From NCBI GenBank assembly GCA_004553595.1, contig SFKZ01000001.1, forward strand, positions 433,212-497,211: 64,000 nucleotides of DNA, read 5' to 3'. How positions within the stretch are numbered: position 1 is the stretch's first letter; every line of letters begins with the position of its first letter. Shown here piece by piece: positions 16,844 to 26,690 of this stretch. The position numbers and the translations under genes are program-made. This DNA comes from Methanobrevibacter ruminantium (GTDB lineage Archaea > Methanobacteriota > Methanobacteria > Methanobacteriales > Methanobacteriaceae). Below the pieces are notes generated by a model. It saw only the letters and a list, made by a program, of their open reading frames with translations, was not told the DNA's origin and searched no databases.

Positions 16844-17653
16844 ATGAATGTACCTCAAGTTATAGAGATAAAAAAGATTATAGAAGAGACTCCTACAATC
16901 AAGACTTTCATTTTTGATTGGACTATGGTTGGTGAAAACATTCCTTCTCCGGGACAGTTTGTCATGGTGTGGAATTTCAAGGATGAAAAGCCAATGTCCA
17001 TTTCATATATCGATGTTGGTAAGGGAGAACTTGGAATAACCGTTAAGAAGGTTGGAGAGTTTACTGAAAACTTGCATACATTAAAGGAAGGTGACAAGCT
17101 AGGTCTTAGAGGCCCATATGGAAACGGTTTTGACACTGATTTGAAAGGAATGAGAGTTTTAGCTATTGGCGGTGGAGTTGGAATGGCTCCTATAGCATCA
17201 TTTACCGAAGAGGCATTGAAAAATAAGGCTCAAGTTGATGTTGTTTGTGCTGCACAAACAAAGGATGAACTCTTGTTTAATGACAGATTAAAGGAAAAAG
17301 GTGCAAAAGTCTACACTTGCACTGATGACGGATCCTGTGGTTTCAAAGGATTTGCAACTCATAGGGTATTGCAATTGATTGAACACAAGGAATATGACTG
17401 GGCTGTTGTATGCGGTCCTGAAGTCATGATGAGACCATTGTACGGTAGCTTAGAATCCAATATGATTGAGGGTGAATACTCTATGGAACGTTATATGAAA
17501 TGTGCTATAGGTGTTTGTGGTCAATGCTGTGTAGACAATACCGGTTGGAGAATATGTGCTGAAGGGCCTGTTTTCTCATCTGATCAGGTTTCTGAAATCG
17601 TTGAGTTCGGTAAATTCCATAGAACCGCATCTGGAATGAAAGAGTATTTCTAA
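16844..17653 (+). CDS. pyrK: Dihydroorotate dehydrogenase electron transfer subunit
   Basis: FAD and [2Fe-2S] subunit that takes electrons from PyrD to NAD or another acceptor. I prefer ATG 16844 over the in-frame GTG at 16832, because GGGTGAT just before 16844 is a good ribosome binding site. The 269-residue product has the FAD-binding fold (GQFVMVWNF, KPMSISYIDV), the nucleotide-binding GGGVGMAPIASF, and the cysteine cluster CAIGVCGQCC followed by ICAEGPV, which supplies four iron-sulfur ligands. Confidence 0.94.
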   Translation: MNVPQVIEIKKIIEETPTIKTFIFDWTMVGENIPSPGQFVMVWNFKDEKPMSISYIDVGKGELGITVKKVGEFTENLHTLKEGDKLGLRGPYGNGFDTDLKGMRVLAIGGGVGMAPIASFTEEALKNKAQVDVVCAAQTKDELLFNDRLKEKGAKVYTCTDDGSCGFKGFATHRVLQLIEHKEYDWAVVCGPEVMMRPLYGSLESNMIEGEYSMERYMKCAIGVCGQCCVDNTGWRICAEGPVFSSDQVSEIVEFGKFHRTASGMKEYF

Positions 17654-17718
17654 ATCAATTAACGTTTCAATATGATTTAATATAAAAAAATATTAGAAAT
17701 AATTTATTTAATGATAAC

Positions 17719-18783
17719 ATGTTTAATCTTAATGAAAGCAAATATGGCCTTCATATAATGATTATAATAATTTTCTTATTATTGTCATTATTTACAGTCA
17801 TGCCGGTATTGAATATGATTTTGCTTGGAGCAATGATTGCTTATGGTATCACACCAGTTGCCAATAGGATTCAATCAAAAATCAAGATTACTTCAATTTC
17901 AATATTCCTGGCGATAATAGTGGTAATCATTCCATTGATACTATTGTTCATATACGTATTTTGGGAAACAGCAGTTTTTGCGGATATGTTTTTCGCTTCC
18001 CATAATCTTTCTGTAAGTTCAGGAATTGATTTGAATCTGGCTGTTAACATATTTGTCCAAGCATTGCCTGTGGAACTTCAAGGATTTATTAAACCTTACT
18101 TAGGGCTATTGACTAGCGGAGTGCATGAAGCCTTAACTTATATATTCAATTATGCCATAAGGTTCATAAGACATTTTTCAGATGTGCTGGTTCAATTGTT
18201 TGTCCTGATCTGTTCCATTTATTATTTCACTCGTGATGGAGATAAGGTTATGGAATATATTTTTGTATTTATTCCAAAAGAGCATAGGTCTTTCTTTGAA
18301 AGAACCTTGGATGATGTTGCAAATGTTCTAAAATCTATCTTCTATGGTCATTTCCTGACAGCTATGGTTATCGGTGTTATGGGTGGCGTAGGCTATTATT
18401 TCTTAGGATATAAGTTTGCATTGTTTTTAGGAATCATTACAGGTATTGCACAGTTGATCCCTATCTTCGGTCCATGGATAGTTTATTGGGCATTGGCACT
18501 CTATGCATTCTTTGTTGCTGGAGATATAGCTCAAGGACTCCTTACAATATTATGGGGATTCGTATTAAGCTTGAGTGATATGTACATTCGTCCAATGCTT
18601 GCAAGCAATTATGCTGACATGCCTTCCTTAATCCTTTTGGTTGGATTTATGGCTGGACCTTATGTATTTGGAATTGTTGGTTTCATATTGGGTCCTTTGA
18701 TTTTGGGAATTGCATATGCGGTTATCAAGTCCCTTAAGGAAGAATTGGAAAATGATAAATTAGAGAGAAAAATTGGAAAATAA
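17719..18783 (+). CDS. AI-2E/PerM-family membrane protein
   Basis: The 354-residue protein has about eight membrane segments. Its C-terminal half contains the family pattern GHFLTAMVIGVMGG, GIITGIAQLIPIFGPWIVYW and VLSLSDMYIRPMLA, with GFILGPLILGIAYAV at the end. Family members in bacteria export autoinducer-2 or act as Na+/H+ antiporters; the substrate here is unknown. No ribosome binding site is visible, so the message may be leaderless or the start may differ slightly. Confidence 0.85.
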   Translation: MFNLNESKYGLHIMIIIIFLLLSLFTVMPVLNMILLGAMIAYGITPVANRIQSKIKITSISIFLAIIVVIIPLILLFIYVFWETAVFADMFFASHNLSVSSGIDLNLAVNIFVQALPVELQGFIKPYLGLLTSGVHEALTYIFNYAIRFIRHFSDVLVQLFVLICSIYYFTRDGDKVMEYIFVFIPKEHRSFFERTLDDVANVLKSIFYGHFLTAMVIGVMGGVGYYFLGYKFALFLGIITGIAQLIPIFGPWIVYWALALYAFFVAGDIAQGLLTILWGFVLSLSDMYIRPMLASNYADMPSLILLVGFMAGPYVFGIVGFILGPLILGIAYAVIKSLKEELENDKLERKIGK

Positions 18784-18829
18784 TGAATCTGATAATTATT
18801 AATTATTATAAAAAAATTTGGTTGATAGG

Positions 18830-20755
18830 ATGGTAAAAAGAAACATTGTTCTTTTAGACATTGATTATATCACTCATGATGAAAAGCCAGTCATGAGATT
18901 ATTCGGTAAAGTTAAGGGAGAAAAATCCAATGACTTGATTGCATTAGATGACAGTTTCGTCCCTTATTTGTACATTTTACCTGTAACTGATATTGATAAA
19001 TGTATGAAGGATTTAGAAGAACTTGAAAAGGAAGATGAATTGGAGTTTACAAAACTTGAAAAAGTCCTTAAGAAGGATTTCCAGGTTCCTACCGAATTCA
19101 TTAAAATCAGCTTTAACCATCCTCAAGATGTGCCAAAATACAGAGACAAGATTTGGGATTTGGACTCTGTAAAGCAGCTTAGGGAACATGATATTCCATT
19201 CTATAGAAGATATCTGATTGACAATGGATTGGTTCCTATGGCTGAATTGGAGTTAGAGGGAGAACTTATTGATTCATTTGAAACCATAGACAGTGATGAT
19301 GATTCCCTTGAAATCCTAAAATTGAATGAATCTCCTAAAACTGCAAACACTGATTTCCAACAGTTCAGGATGATGAGCTTTGACTTGGAAGTTAGAAACC
19401 CTCATGGAATGCCTAACCCAAATGAGGATGAAATCATCATGATTGGAATTGACAGTAATGTAGGAGTTAGAAAAGTCATTTCAACTAAAGGGGACGAATT
19501 TGAACAGGACCCTGAAATGTACTTCATAGAAAAGGTTGATTCTGAAAAGGAAATGATAGAATCATTCATCAAGACTGTTAAGGAAAACAATATTGACATT
19601 ATCATAGGATATAACTCTGATGTCTTTGACTTCCCATACCTTAAGGATAGGGCAAAGATATGGGGCATTGACTTGGATTTAGGGGTCGATGGATCAAGCA
19701 TCAAGTTCATTAGAAGAGGCTATAACAATGCAGCAACATTCAAAGGGCTTCTTCATGTTGACTTGTATTTGGTTATGAGAAGATACATGTCACTTGACAG
19801 ATACACTTTAGAGAGAGTGTACTTTGAGTTCTTTGGAGAGGAAAAGATAGATGTTCCTGGAGACAGAATCTATGAATTTTGGGACAATGGTGGCAAGGAA
19901 CTTAAGAACCTGTTCAAGTATTCCTTGGATGATGTTGTATCCACATTGAAGATTGCTCAGGAAACATTGCCTTTGAACTTGGAATTGACTCGTATAGTTG
20001 GACAGCCTTTTGTTGATGTAACCCGTATGGCTACAGGTCAGCAGGCAGAATGGTATTTGGTTAGAAAAGCTTATGAAGTTGATGAAGTAGTGCCAAATAA
20101 GCCTAACATGACTATGAAAAACATTAAGGAAAGAGGAAGCAACTCTGGAGGTTATGTTAAAGAGCCTGAAATCGGATTGCATGAGAATTTGGTTCAGTTC
20201 GACTTCAAGAGCCTGTACCCTACTTTAATCATTTCAAAAAACATTTCTCCAGATGTTTTGGTAAATGGCAATTCATCATATAATGCCAAATTTGAAGACT
20301 TTGAGGATTATGAAACATGCTATGATGAAATCGATAGTATTAAGGAAGATGAAATGTCTTCTGCAATAGATGATGAGGAATATTATATTTCTCCAGAACA
20401 CTTCTTCAAGTTCAAGAAAGAGCCTCAAGGATTCATTCCTTCAGCTTTAGAGGATATCCTAAATGAAAGGTTCGCTGTTAAGAATAGGATGAAGGCAACA
20501 GATGATCCAATATTAAGGAAGGGTCTTGATGTTCAACAGCAAGCGTTGAAGCGTTTGGCAAATACAATGTATGGAGTTTATGGATTCTTGAGATTCCGTT
20601 GGTATTCATTTGAATGTGCTCAATCAATTACTGCTTGGGGGCGTCAGCATATTAAAAAGGCGATGAAGGAAGCGGAAGATTATGGTTTTAAGGCAATTTA
20701 TGCAGATACTGATGGTTTCTATGCAAAATATGTGCCTGAAATGAAAAAGGAATAA
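18830..20755 (+). CDS. polB1: Family B DNA polymerase, large fragment of a split enzyme (PolB1)
   Basis: Replicative or repair DNA polymerase with 3'-5' exonuclease. I prefer ATG 18830 to the upstream in-frame TTG (18818), giving 641 residues. Exonuclease motifs are SFDLEVRNP (Exo I), YNSDVFDFPYL (Exo II) and YSLDD (Exo III). Polymerase motifs are DFKSLYPTLI (A), KRLANTMYG (B, with Thr in place of the usual Ser) and YADTDG (C), plus SGGYVKEP. The gene stops 12 residues after motif C, so the thumb domain of about 150-200 residues is missing. The downstream DNA does not encode it in any frame. This matches the natural split polymerase (polB1/polB2) of Methanothermobacter; the small polB2 subunit would be elsewhere in the genome. 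Confidence 0.93.
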   Translation: MVKRNIVLLDIDYITHDEKPVMRLFGKVKGEKSNDLIALDDSFVPYLYILPVTDIDKCMKDLEELEKEDELEFTKLEKVLKKDFQVPTEFIKISFNHPQDVPKYRDKIWDLDSVKQLREHDIPFYRRYLIDNGLVPMAELELEGELIDSFETIDSDDDSLEILKLNESPKTANTDFQQFRMMSFDLEVRNPHGMPNPNEDEIIMIGIDSNVGVRKVISTKGDEFEQDPEMYFIEKVDSEKEMIESFIKTVKENNIDIIIGYNSDVFDFPYLKDRAKIWGIDLDLGVDGSSIKFIRRGYNNAATFKGLLHVDLYLVMRRYMSLDRYTLERVYFEFFGEEKIDVPGDRIYEFWDNGGKELKNLFKYSLDDVVSTLKIAQETLPLNLELTRIVGQPFVDVTRMATGQQAEWYLVRKAYEVDEVVPNKPNMTMKNIKERGSNSGGYVKEPEIGLHENLVQFDFKSLYPTLIISKNISPDVLVNGNSSYNAKFEDFEDYETCYDEIDSIKEDEMSSAIDDEEYYISPEHFFKFKKEPQGFIPSALEDILNERFAVKNRMKATDDPILRKGLDVQQQALKRLANTMYGVYGFLRFRWYSFECAQSITAWGRQHIKKAMKEAEDYGFKAIYADTDGFYAKYVPEMKKE

Positions 20756-20866
20756 AATTTAAGTTTATTAAAAAATCTATTAAAAATTATATTAAATTTA
20801 TCTATTAAAAGTTAAAAAATCACGTTTATTGAATATTAATTATAATAATTTAAAGGAAGTATGATT

Positions 20867-21253
20867 ATGAAAGAGAAAATTGCTTTGGCAGCATGCAGTG
20901 GAATGAGTCCTAATGGTTTGGTTGCGAGAGTTGCAGTTCATGACTTAGCTATTGATGATGTGGAAATCTTATCCATTTGTATGGGTTCAACTTCTGCAAA
21001 TGTCACTGGTTTTAAGAGAATGCTTGATAAATACCCCATTTTAGCAATTAATGGATGTGAAGGAAACTGTGTTGGTAAAATATTAGAGCAAAAGGGCATT
21101 GAAATTGTGGATGAGCTTAATGTTGGAGACATTTTAGCTGAAACTGAACATAAGGCGAATGATGCTGCAAGATTGGATGAAGAAGGGGAAATCTGCGTTT
21201 CAATTGTGAAAGAGGTTATTGAAAACAAGATCAAAGAAATTGGATTGGATTAA
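20867..21253 (+). CDS. DGC-domain putative zinc-binding protein
   Basis: The 128-residue product resembles the DGC family, named for a conserved Asp-Gly-Cys: the start ALAACSGMSPNGLVARVAV and a central AINGCEGNCVGKILEQKGI (the DGC position reads NGC here) with spaced cysteines. Function is unknown in the family; zinc binding is presumed. AGGA at 20854-20857 fits the ATG at 20867 better than the ATG at 20861. The next gene follows after 47 bases and may be co-transcribed. Confidence 0.75.
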   Translation: MKEKIALAACSGMSPNGLVARVAVHDLAIDDVEILSICMGSTSANVTGFKRMLDKYPILAINGCEGNCVGKILEQKGIEIVDELNVGDILAETEHKANDAARLDEEGEICVSIVKEVIENKIKEIGLD

Positions 21254-21300
21254 TTTTCACAATTTTCTAACCATCTCCCAATATTTCTTTAGGTGATTTT

Positions 21301-21693
21301 ATGGTAAAGCCAGTCAAGATTCATGATAATAATTTATGGGATAAATTTGTCAATGATAGTGAGCAATATTTTGCGGTTTTAAGCCCTGGATGCAAAATTG
21401 CATTTTTTGTTGGAGAGACTGACAAGAATTTCCTGCTCATTGAAAGAACAGAAGGAGCTATTGAGTCCAAGTTCAATGTAAACAGTTCACTTAATATGAT
21501 GGAAACGGATTTGTTCTTTACAATTGCTGAAGAGGATGCATCTGAACTTTTGGATGATGCAAGCAAACTTTCAAATTTCATTAAGGAGGGCAAGTTAGGA
21601 ATCTTCTGTTTAGTTGATGATGTGGTCATGGCAGAAAAAGGGCTTGATAAATTATTGAATGATTTAGGATTTGCACCATCTTGTGCAATTTAA
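21301..21693 (+). CDS. Conserved hypothetical protein, 130 residues
   Basis: I do not recognise the family. The product is soluble, mixed alpha/beta, and acidic in the middle; it has cysteines in SPGCKIAFF, IFCLVDD and the extreme C-terminus APSCAI. A start at ATG follows TTTAGGTGATTTT, an excellent ribosome binding site, supporting a real gene. It lies 47 bases after the DGC-type gene on the same strand, so a shared role in metal or cysteine chemistry is possible but unproven. Confidence 0.65.
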   Translation: MVKPVKIHDNNLWDKFVNDSEQYFAVLSPGCKIAFFVGETDKNFLLIERTEGAIESKFNVNSSLNMMETDLFFTIAEEDASELLDDASKLSNFIKEGKLGIFCLVDDVVMAEKGLDKLLNDLGFAPSCAI

Positions 21694-22296
21694 TTTTTTT
21701 TTAATTTTTTATCAAAAATTAATTTTCTATTTTTTTTAAAATTTTTCCTATATTTTCAAAAAGTTCACTTTTCCATATTTTTTAAATTTTGCTTTTTCAA
21801 TTTTTTAAAATATCCAATATAATATTTTTCAAAAATTTTACTTTTCTATTTTTCATAAAATAATTTTTTCATTTTTTCACTATTTTGTCATTTATCATTT
21901 GTGTGATGTAGATTACTAATTATCAAAATTTATAATATGATTCATACTTTCAATATTTTTAAGATATGATTAATTATTTTAATACTTTTTTATCTAAACT
22001 ATATTTTAGTGAACTTTTATTATTAAAATTTTTATAGGGCTTTGAGAGTGAAAATTTTAGTATTATTTTTATAAAATATTTTTTTAAAAAATAGTAAAAT
22101 ATATTAAAAAATTAAATCTTTAATTTTTTTTAAAGAGCAATAAATTTTAAAAATTTATAAAATTTCAAAATCAGTAAAATTTGCAAAATTAGTAAAATCA
22201 GTATTTGTTAAAAAGTAGATTTTGAAAAATACTAAAAAATAAAAATAGTAAAATAAAAGTAAAAGAGTAAAATAGTAAAGAAGAAAAAAGTTAGAT
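21694..22296. other. AT-rich gap between convergent genes
   Basis: About 600 bases of very AT-rich, low-complexity sequence, including many AAAATCAGTAAAAT-like short repeats near 22160-22270. I see no gene, promoter or clear terminator in it. Confidence 0.6.
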
Positions 22297-23325
22297 TTAT
22301 TCAGTTAAGTAACTGTCTAAATCTATATTTTCAGCATCACAAATGGTTTTTAATGTTTCATATAGTTTTTCATCTATTTCTAAACCATTTTTCTCATTTT
22401 CAGAAATTCTTTTTACTTCGAGATCTCCCGGAATGAAAGTGTTTCCGGATTCTCTGATTTCTGTAACGAATTCTTCTACTTGTTCTTTAAATACGTCAAT
22501 TGAAACGAATTTTTCAGGATTGATTGCAACAAACAAGTCCCCTTTGTTGCAGTCTTCCTTATAGTCTCCTGCTGTACCTGTTACTTTAGTACCAAATGCC
22601 GCGTTTACTAAAGGTCCTGTCATTATTTCAATCATAAAGCTTAAAGCGTATCCTTTTACTCCACCAAATGGAAGGATAGAGCCTTCTAATGCAGCTTCAG
22701 GATCAGTGGTTGGATTTCCCTCCTTGTCAATTGCAGTGTTTGGAGGAATTTCCTCACCTTTTCTTTTTGCTTCTAATAATTTTCCTCTTGCGCTTACAGA
22801 AGTTGCCATATCAACAGCAATATAAGTTTCGGAAGGGATACCAATAGCTATTGGGTTAGTTCCGAGAATAGCTTTCTTACCACCTAATGGTGCTACTCCA
22901 GGTTCAGTGTTACAAATTACAATACCAATCATGTCATTTCTAATAGCTAAGTCAGAATAATAACCGGTTATTCCAAAGTGGTTTGAATTGAAGGTACCTA
23001 CTGCAGCGATACCGGTTTCCTTTGCCTTATTGATTGCCATCATCATTGCTTCATGTGCAATGTATTGTCCGAATAAGCTTTTACCATCAATGAGTGCAAT
23101 GGAATCCTCATCCTTGACAATTTCATAATCTCCTTTGGTTTCAATAAAACCGTTATTGATTCCTCTGATGTATTGTGGGAATCTTCCAAGTCCATGTGAA
23201 GTGAAACCTTTTAAATCAGAGTCTAAAGTTGCTTCAGTAATGATCTTTGCATGATATTCTTGAACTCCAATGTTGATTAAGATTTCATTTACAAGTTTTC
23301 TTTCATTTTCAACACTAATTCTCAT
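22297..23325 (-). CDS. comC: L-sulfolactate dehydrogenase (Ldh2/MDH2 family), coenzyme M biosynthesis
   Basis: NAD(P)-dependent oxidation of sulfolactate to sulfopyruvate, a step in coenzyme M synthesis in methanogens. The 342-residue protein belongs to the Ldh2-type malate/lactate dehydrogenases: DLKGFTSHGLGRFPQYI with the catalytic histidine near the start, FNSNHFGITGYYSDLAI, GTNPIAIGIPSE, DMATSVSARGKLLEAKRKG and LPFGGVKGYALSFMIEI. A strong AGGAGGG ribosome binding site precedes the ATG. A malate-dehydrogenase role cannot be excluded from sequence alone, but the length and host favour ComC. comB lies about 23 kb away. Confidence 0.87.
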   Translation of the reverse strand: MRISVENERKLVNEILINIGVQEYHAKIITEATLDSDLKGFTSHGLGRFPQYIRGINNGFIETKGDYEIVKDEDSIALIDGKSLFGQYIAHEAMMMAINKAKETGIAAVGTFNSNHFGITGYYSDLAIRNDMIGIVICNTEPGVAPLGGKKAILGTNPIAIGIPSETYIAVDMATSVSARGKLLEAKRKGEEIPPNTAIDKEGNPTTDPEAALEGSILPFGGVKGYALSFMIEIMTGPLVNAAFGTKVTGTAGDYKEDCNKGDLFVAINPEKFVSIDVFKEQVEEFVTEIRESGNTFIPGDLEVKRISENEKNGLEIDEKLYETLKTICDAENIDLDSYLTE

Positions 23326-23469
23326 ATTTTCCCTCCTAAATGATTGGCATTTGTTGAAATATCTTTGTAATTGTTAATTAATTTTTAAATATTTTTTTAA
23401 TGTTTTTTTAAATTATTATTGGAATTTTATGTATTTTATTCTCTTTTCTTTTCTTTTTTTGCATTGAAA

Positions 23470-24489
23470 TTAGTATTCAATTACAGTTCCATCAAATGTT
23501 CTTACAGTAATCTTTTCTTCAGCAGTAACTGTTCCTACAATTTGAGCTTCAATGTTTTCGTTCAATGCTTCAACAACAGCGTCTGCTTCCTCTGGGCTTG
23601 CAATTACACAGAATCCTACACCCATATTGAAAACCTTGTACATTTCCTCTAAAGGAACGCCTTGCTGGTAGATTAATTTAAAGATGTCTTGTGGCTCTGG
23701 GTAATCTGTAATGTCAAAACCGATTCCTTTTTTAAGTCTTGAAAGGTTGTTTACTCCACCACCAGTCATATGAGCAAGACCTTTAATGTCAAAGTCATGT
23801 TTTAAAAGTTCAACAATTGCTTTAACATATAGTTGGGTTGGTTTCAATAATTCTTCTCCAATGGTGGTTTCTTCGTTAGGCATTTTATCGTTGACGTTGA
23901 ATCCTCCTTCTTCAAAGATTGCTCTTCTAGCTAAGCTTAAACCATTACTGTGAATACCGCTGCTTCTAAGACCGATTAATACATCTCCCTCTTGGATATC
24001 TGCACCAGTGATGATTTTATCCTTGTCTACAAAACCGATACCGGTTCCTGCTAAGTCAAAGTCCTTTACAATTCCTGGAAGGGAAGCGGTTTCTCCACCA
24101 ATAATTGCGATTTGGGATTCTTTTGCCCCTTGAACAAGACCGTCTGCAATTTCTTCAGCTACTTTTGGATCTGGTTCTTCGACTGCTAAGTAGTCAACTA
24201 ATGCAATAGGCTCTGCACCTACACAAAGGATATCGTTAACTACCATTGCAATCATGTCAATTCCAACAGTATCGTATTTTTCCATCATTTTTGCAACTAA
24301 TATTTTACTTCCTACACCATCAGTACTCATTGCAATAGCCTTATCGCCAAGTTCTACCAATGCTGCAAAGTGTCCACTATCAGTAATAATATTTCTGTAT
24401 TCTAATGTTGGCTGCAATTTTGAAGCTAATTTTGAGACGGTTAATGCTTCAAGGTCAATGTCAACACCAGATTCTGAGTAAGTAACCAT
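23470..24489 (-). CDS. purM: Phosphoribosylformylglycinamidine cyclo-ligase
   Basis: Fifth step of purine synthesis, making aminoimidazole ribotide. I place the start at ATG 24489 (MVTYSESGVD), preceded by AGGTGA; the annotated upstream ATG would overlap this ribosome binding site. The 339-residue product shows DGVGSKILVAKMM, DMIAMVVNDILCVGAEP, GGETASLPG and AHMTGGGVNNLSRL, all standard PurM motifs. It is transcribed alone towards comC. Confidence 0.95.
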   Translation of the reverse strand: MVTYSESGVDIDLEALTVSKLASKLQPTLEYRNIITDSGHFAALVELGDKAIAMSTDGVGSKILVAKMMEKYDTVGIDMIAMVVNDILCVGAEPIALVDYLAVEEPDPKVAEEIADGLVQGAKESQIAIIGGETASLPGIVKDFDLAGTGIGFVDKDKIITGADIQEGDVLIGLRSSGIHSNGLSLARRAIFEEGGFNVNDKMPNEETTIGEELLKPTQLYVKAIVELLKHDFDIKGLAHMTGGGVNNLSRLKKGIGFDITDYPEPQDIFKLIYQQGVPLEEMYKVFNMGVGFCVIASPEEADAVVEALNENIEAQIVGTVTAEEKITVRTFDGTVIEY

Positions 24490-24779
24490 AAAATTCACCT
24501 AATAATAATTCATAAATTTTTTATTTTTTAAAAAGTTTTTATTTTAAATAGGCCATTATTAACAATTAAATAATAGCTAACATTTTAATATTTGTTTTAG
24601 CTATTATTTATATTATATTAATTATTTTAGAATAATTAATGATAAAATTGATTGAAATTAAAAAATTAAAAAAAAATAAATTTTGTTTTAATTATAAAAA
24701 TTTAAAAAAAATTTTTAAAATAAAAATATTTTAAAATAAGGATTATTTTGAAATATAAATATTTTAAAAAGATTTAAAA

Positions 24780-26690
24780 CTATTGAAGTCTGGTTGCTTC
24801 AAGGATAAGTGGAGTTTTAGTCTCTACCTTATAACTTCTGTGAATGCTTGAAGCCAAGTCAACAGTTTTATATGGGTCTCCGTGACAAGTGATGATTTTA
24901 TCAGGTCTTGGATGCAATCTTTTTGCGAATTCCATCAATTGTCTTCTGTTGGAGTGACCACTGAATCCTTCGATGGTTTTGACATCCATTTTAACATTGT
25001 AGATTCTCTTTTTACCTGTTTCATCTTCCAATGGGATTTCCTTGTGTCCTTTTTGGATTTTTCTACCAAGTGATCCTTCAGATTGGTAACCTACGAAAAC
25101 AATGGAATTGTTCTTGTCTTCACATAACCATTTGAAGTACTCTACAGAGTTTCCACCAGTCATCATACCTGATGTTGAAAGGATAATTGATGGTTCTCCT
25201 TCTACAATCTGTTTTCTTTCAGCATTGTTTTGAACCTTATTGAAAGATTCTGCAATGAATGGATTTCTTCCCATATGGAAAATTTGATCCCTTAAGTCTT
25301 TGCTTAAGTATTCTGGTCTTGCAGTGTGCACTGCAGTTGCTTCCCAAATCATACCGTCAAGATGGATTGGCACTTCTTCAATCATTCCATGACGCATGTA
25401 CTCTTCAAGCACAATCATCAATTCTTGTGCTCTTCCTACTGCAAATACAGGAACCAATACTTTTCCGCCACGTTTTAATGTTTTGTAGATGGTTTTCATC
25501 AATTCTTTTTCTGCATTGTTTCTTGATGGGGTAACGTCTTCATGTCCACCATATGTACTTTCCATAATGCAGCTTTCCACTCTAGGGAATCTTGTGGTTG
25601 CAGGTTCCAAGAGTCTGCTTCTTTCGTATTTGAAGTCTCCAGTGTAGAGCAAGTTATGTGCACCGTCACCAATGTGGAAGTGACACATAGCAGAACCTAA
25701 AATGTGGCCTGCATTATGCAATGTCAATTTAATGTCTGGAGATATGTCAGTTACTACTCCATAGTCAAGAGTGATTGTGTGCTTGATCATTTTTTGCACA
25801 TGCTTTACATTAAATGGAAGTGGGTTGTTTTCCCTATGTGCAATGTCAATGTAATCCAATTGCAATAAGGTCATTAAGTCTCTTGTTGCAGAAGTACAGT
25901 ATACAGGACCTTCGTATCCGTAGTGGTAAAGGTAAGGAATGAAACCGCAGTGGTCCAAGTGAGCGTGAGACACTACAACTGCATCAAGGTCTTGAATTGA
26001 AAACTCAGGAACTCCGAGCATTGGGAATGAAGTTTTTTCATCTTGTCCTGCTACGTTTACTCCACAATCAAGCAATACTCTACTGTTTGGAGTTTGAAGT
26101 AACATACATGAACGTCCTACCTCTTTAAATCCTCCCATAGCAGTTAATCTGGTCCATTCATTAGGATATTTTCCGCCTTGGTGGATTCTTGCACCTAAAG
26201 TCTGCAAGATTTTCTTTCTTTCCTTACTGTTGTGCATCAAGGTATTTCTGATTCTATCGATAATCTCAGATCTGATTGGAGGACTTCTTAAAATCTTTGG
26301 AGCCCATCCGGTTTTTCTAACGATTTCCCTTGAGGTCACTCCATATTTTCCAATTACAAGTCCAGGTTTGGTAGCTTCTATAACAACTTCGTTGGTAACT
26401 TCATCAAAAGTGATGTTGCTGATTTCAGCATCTTCTGGAACGATCTCTTCGACTTTTTGAATAGTTTCTTCGTATGGTAATAAAACAGATTTGTCTGATC
26501 TGATTATGATTCTTTTTCTAAGTTCTTTTGCCAAGTTTCTGATTAAGTCCCCATTGTCTGCTACAATGTCTGGGTTTTTTGTATAAATAACAACCTCAGG
26601 ACCTTCAAATTCAATATTCGCTAATTGAACTTCATCAGGTAGTTTTTTTGTAATTTTTTGTTTGATTTCTTCTAAAACGTTTGAAGCCAT
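24780..26690 (-). CDS. fttA: KH / metallo-beta-lactamase / beta-CASP ribonuclease, transcription termination factor FttA (aCPSF1)
   Basis: Archaeal CPSF73 homologue that cleaves nascent RNA and terminates transcription genome-wide. The 636-residue product has N-terminal type II KH domains (about 1-145, with LVIGKYG around 111-117), the metallo-beta-lactamase core (SHAHLDHCG at 241-249, giving H242, H244, D246, H247; GHILGSA; YTGDF), the beta-CASP domain, and a C-terminal SGHSNRRQLMEF region with the last catalytic histidine. The length is standard. TATA-like TTTTATAC (26731-26738) gives a very short leader of about 20 bases. Confidence 0.96.
   Translation of the reverse strand: MASNVLEEIKQKITKKLPDEVQLANIEFEGPEVVIYTKNPDIVADNGDLIRNLAKELRKRIIIRSDKSVLLPYEETIQKVEEIVPEDAEISNITFDEVTNEVVIEATKPGLVIGKYGVTSREIVRKTGWAPKILRSPPIRSEIIDRIRNTLMHNSKERKKILQTLGARIHQGGKYPNEWTRLTAMGGFKEVGRSCMLLQTPNSRVLLDCGVNVAGQDEKTSFPMLGVPEFSIQDLDAVVVSHAHLDHCGFIPYLYHYGYEGPVYCTSATRDLMTLLQLDYIDIAHRENNPLPFNVKHVQKMIKHTITLDYGVVTDISPDIKLTLHNAGHILGSAMCHFHIGDGAHNLLYTGDFKYERSRLLEPATTRFPRVESCIMESTYGGHEDVTPSRNNAEKELMKTIYKTLKRGGKVLVPVFAVGRAQELMIVLEEYMRHGMIEEVPIHLDGMIWEATAVHTARPEYLSKDLRDQIFHMGRNPFIAESFNKVQNNAERKQIVEGEPSIILSTSGMMTGGNSVEYFKWLCEDKNNSIVFVGYQSEGSLGRKIQKGHKEIPLEDETGKKRIYNVKMDVKTIEGFSGHSNRRQLMEFAKRLHPRPDKIITCHGDPYKTVDLASSIHRSYKVETKTPLILEATRLQ

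Noticed and set aside
20700..20755. Intein N-terminus at the YADTDG site of PolB1
   Set aside because: The residues after the motif (GFYAKYVPEMKKE) lack an intein start and the gene stops at once.
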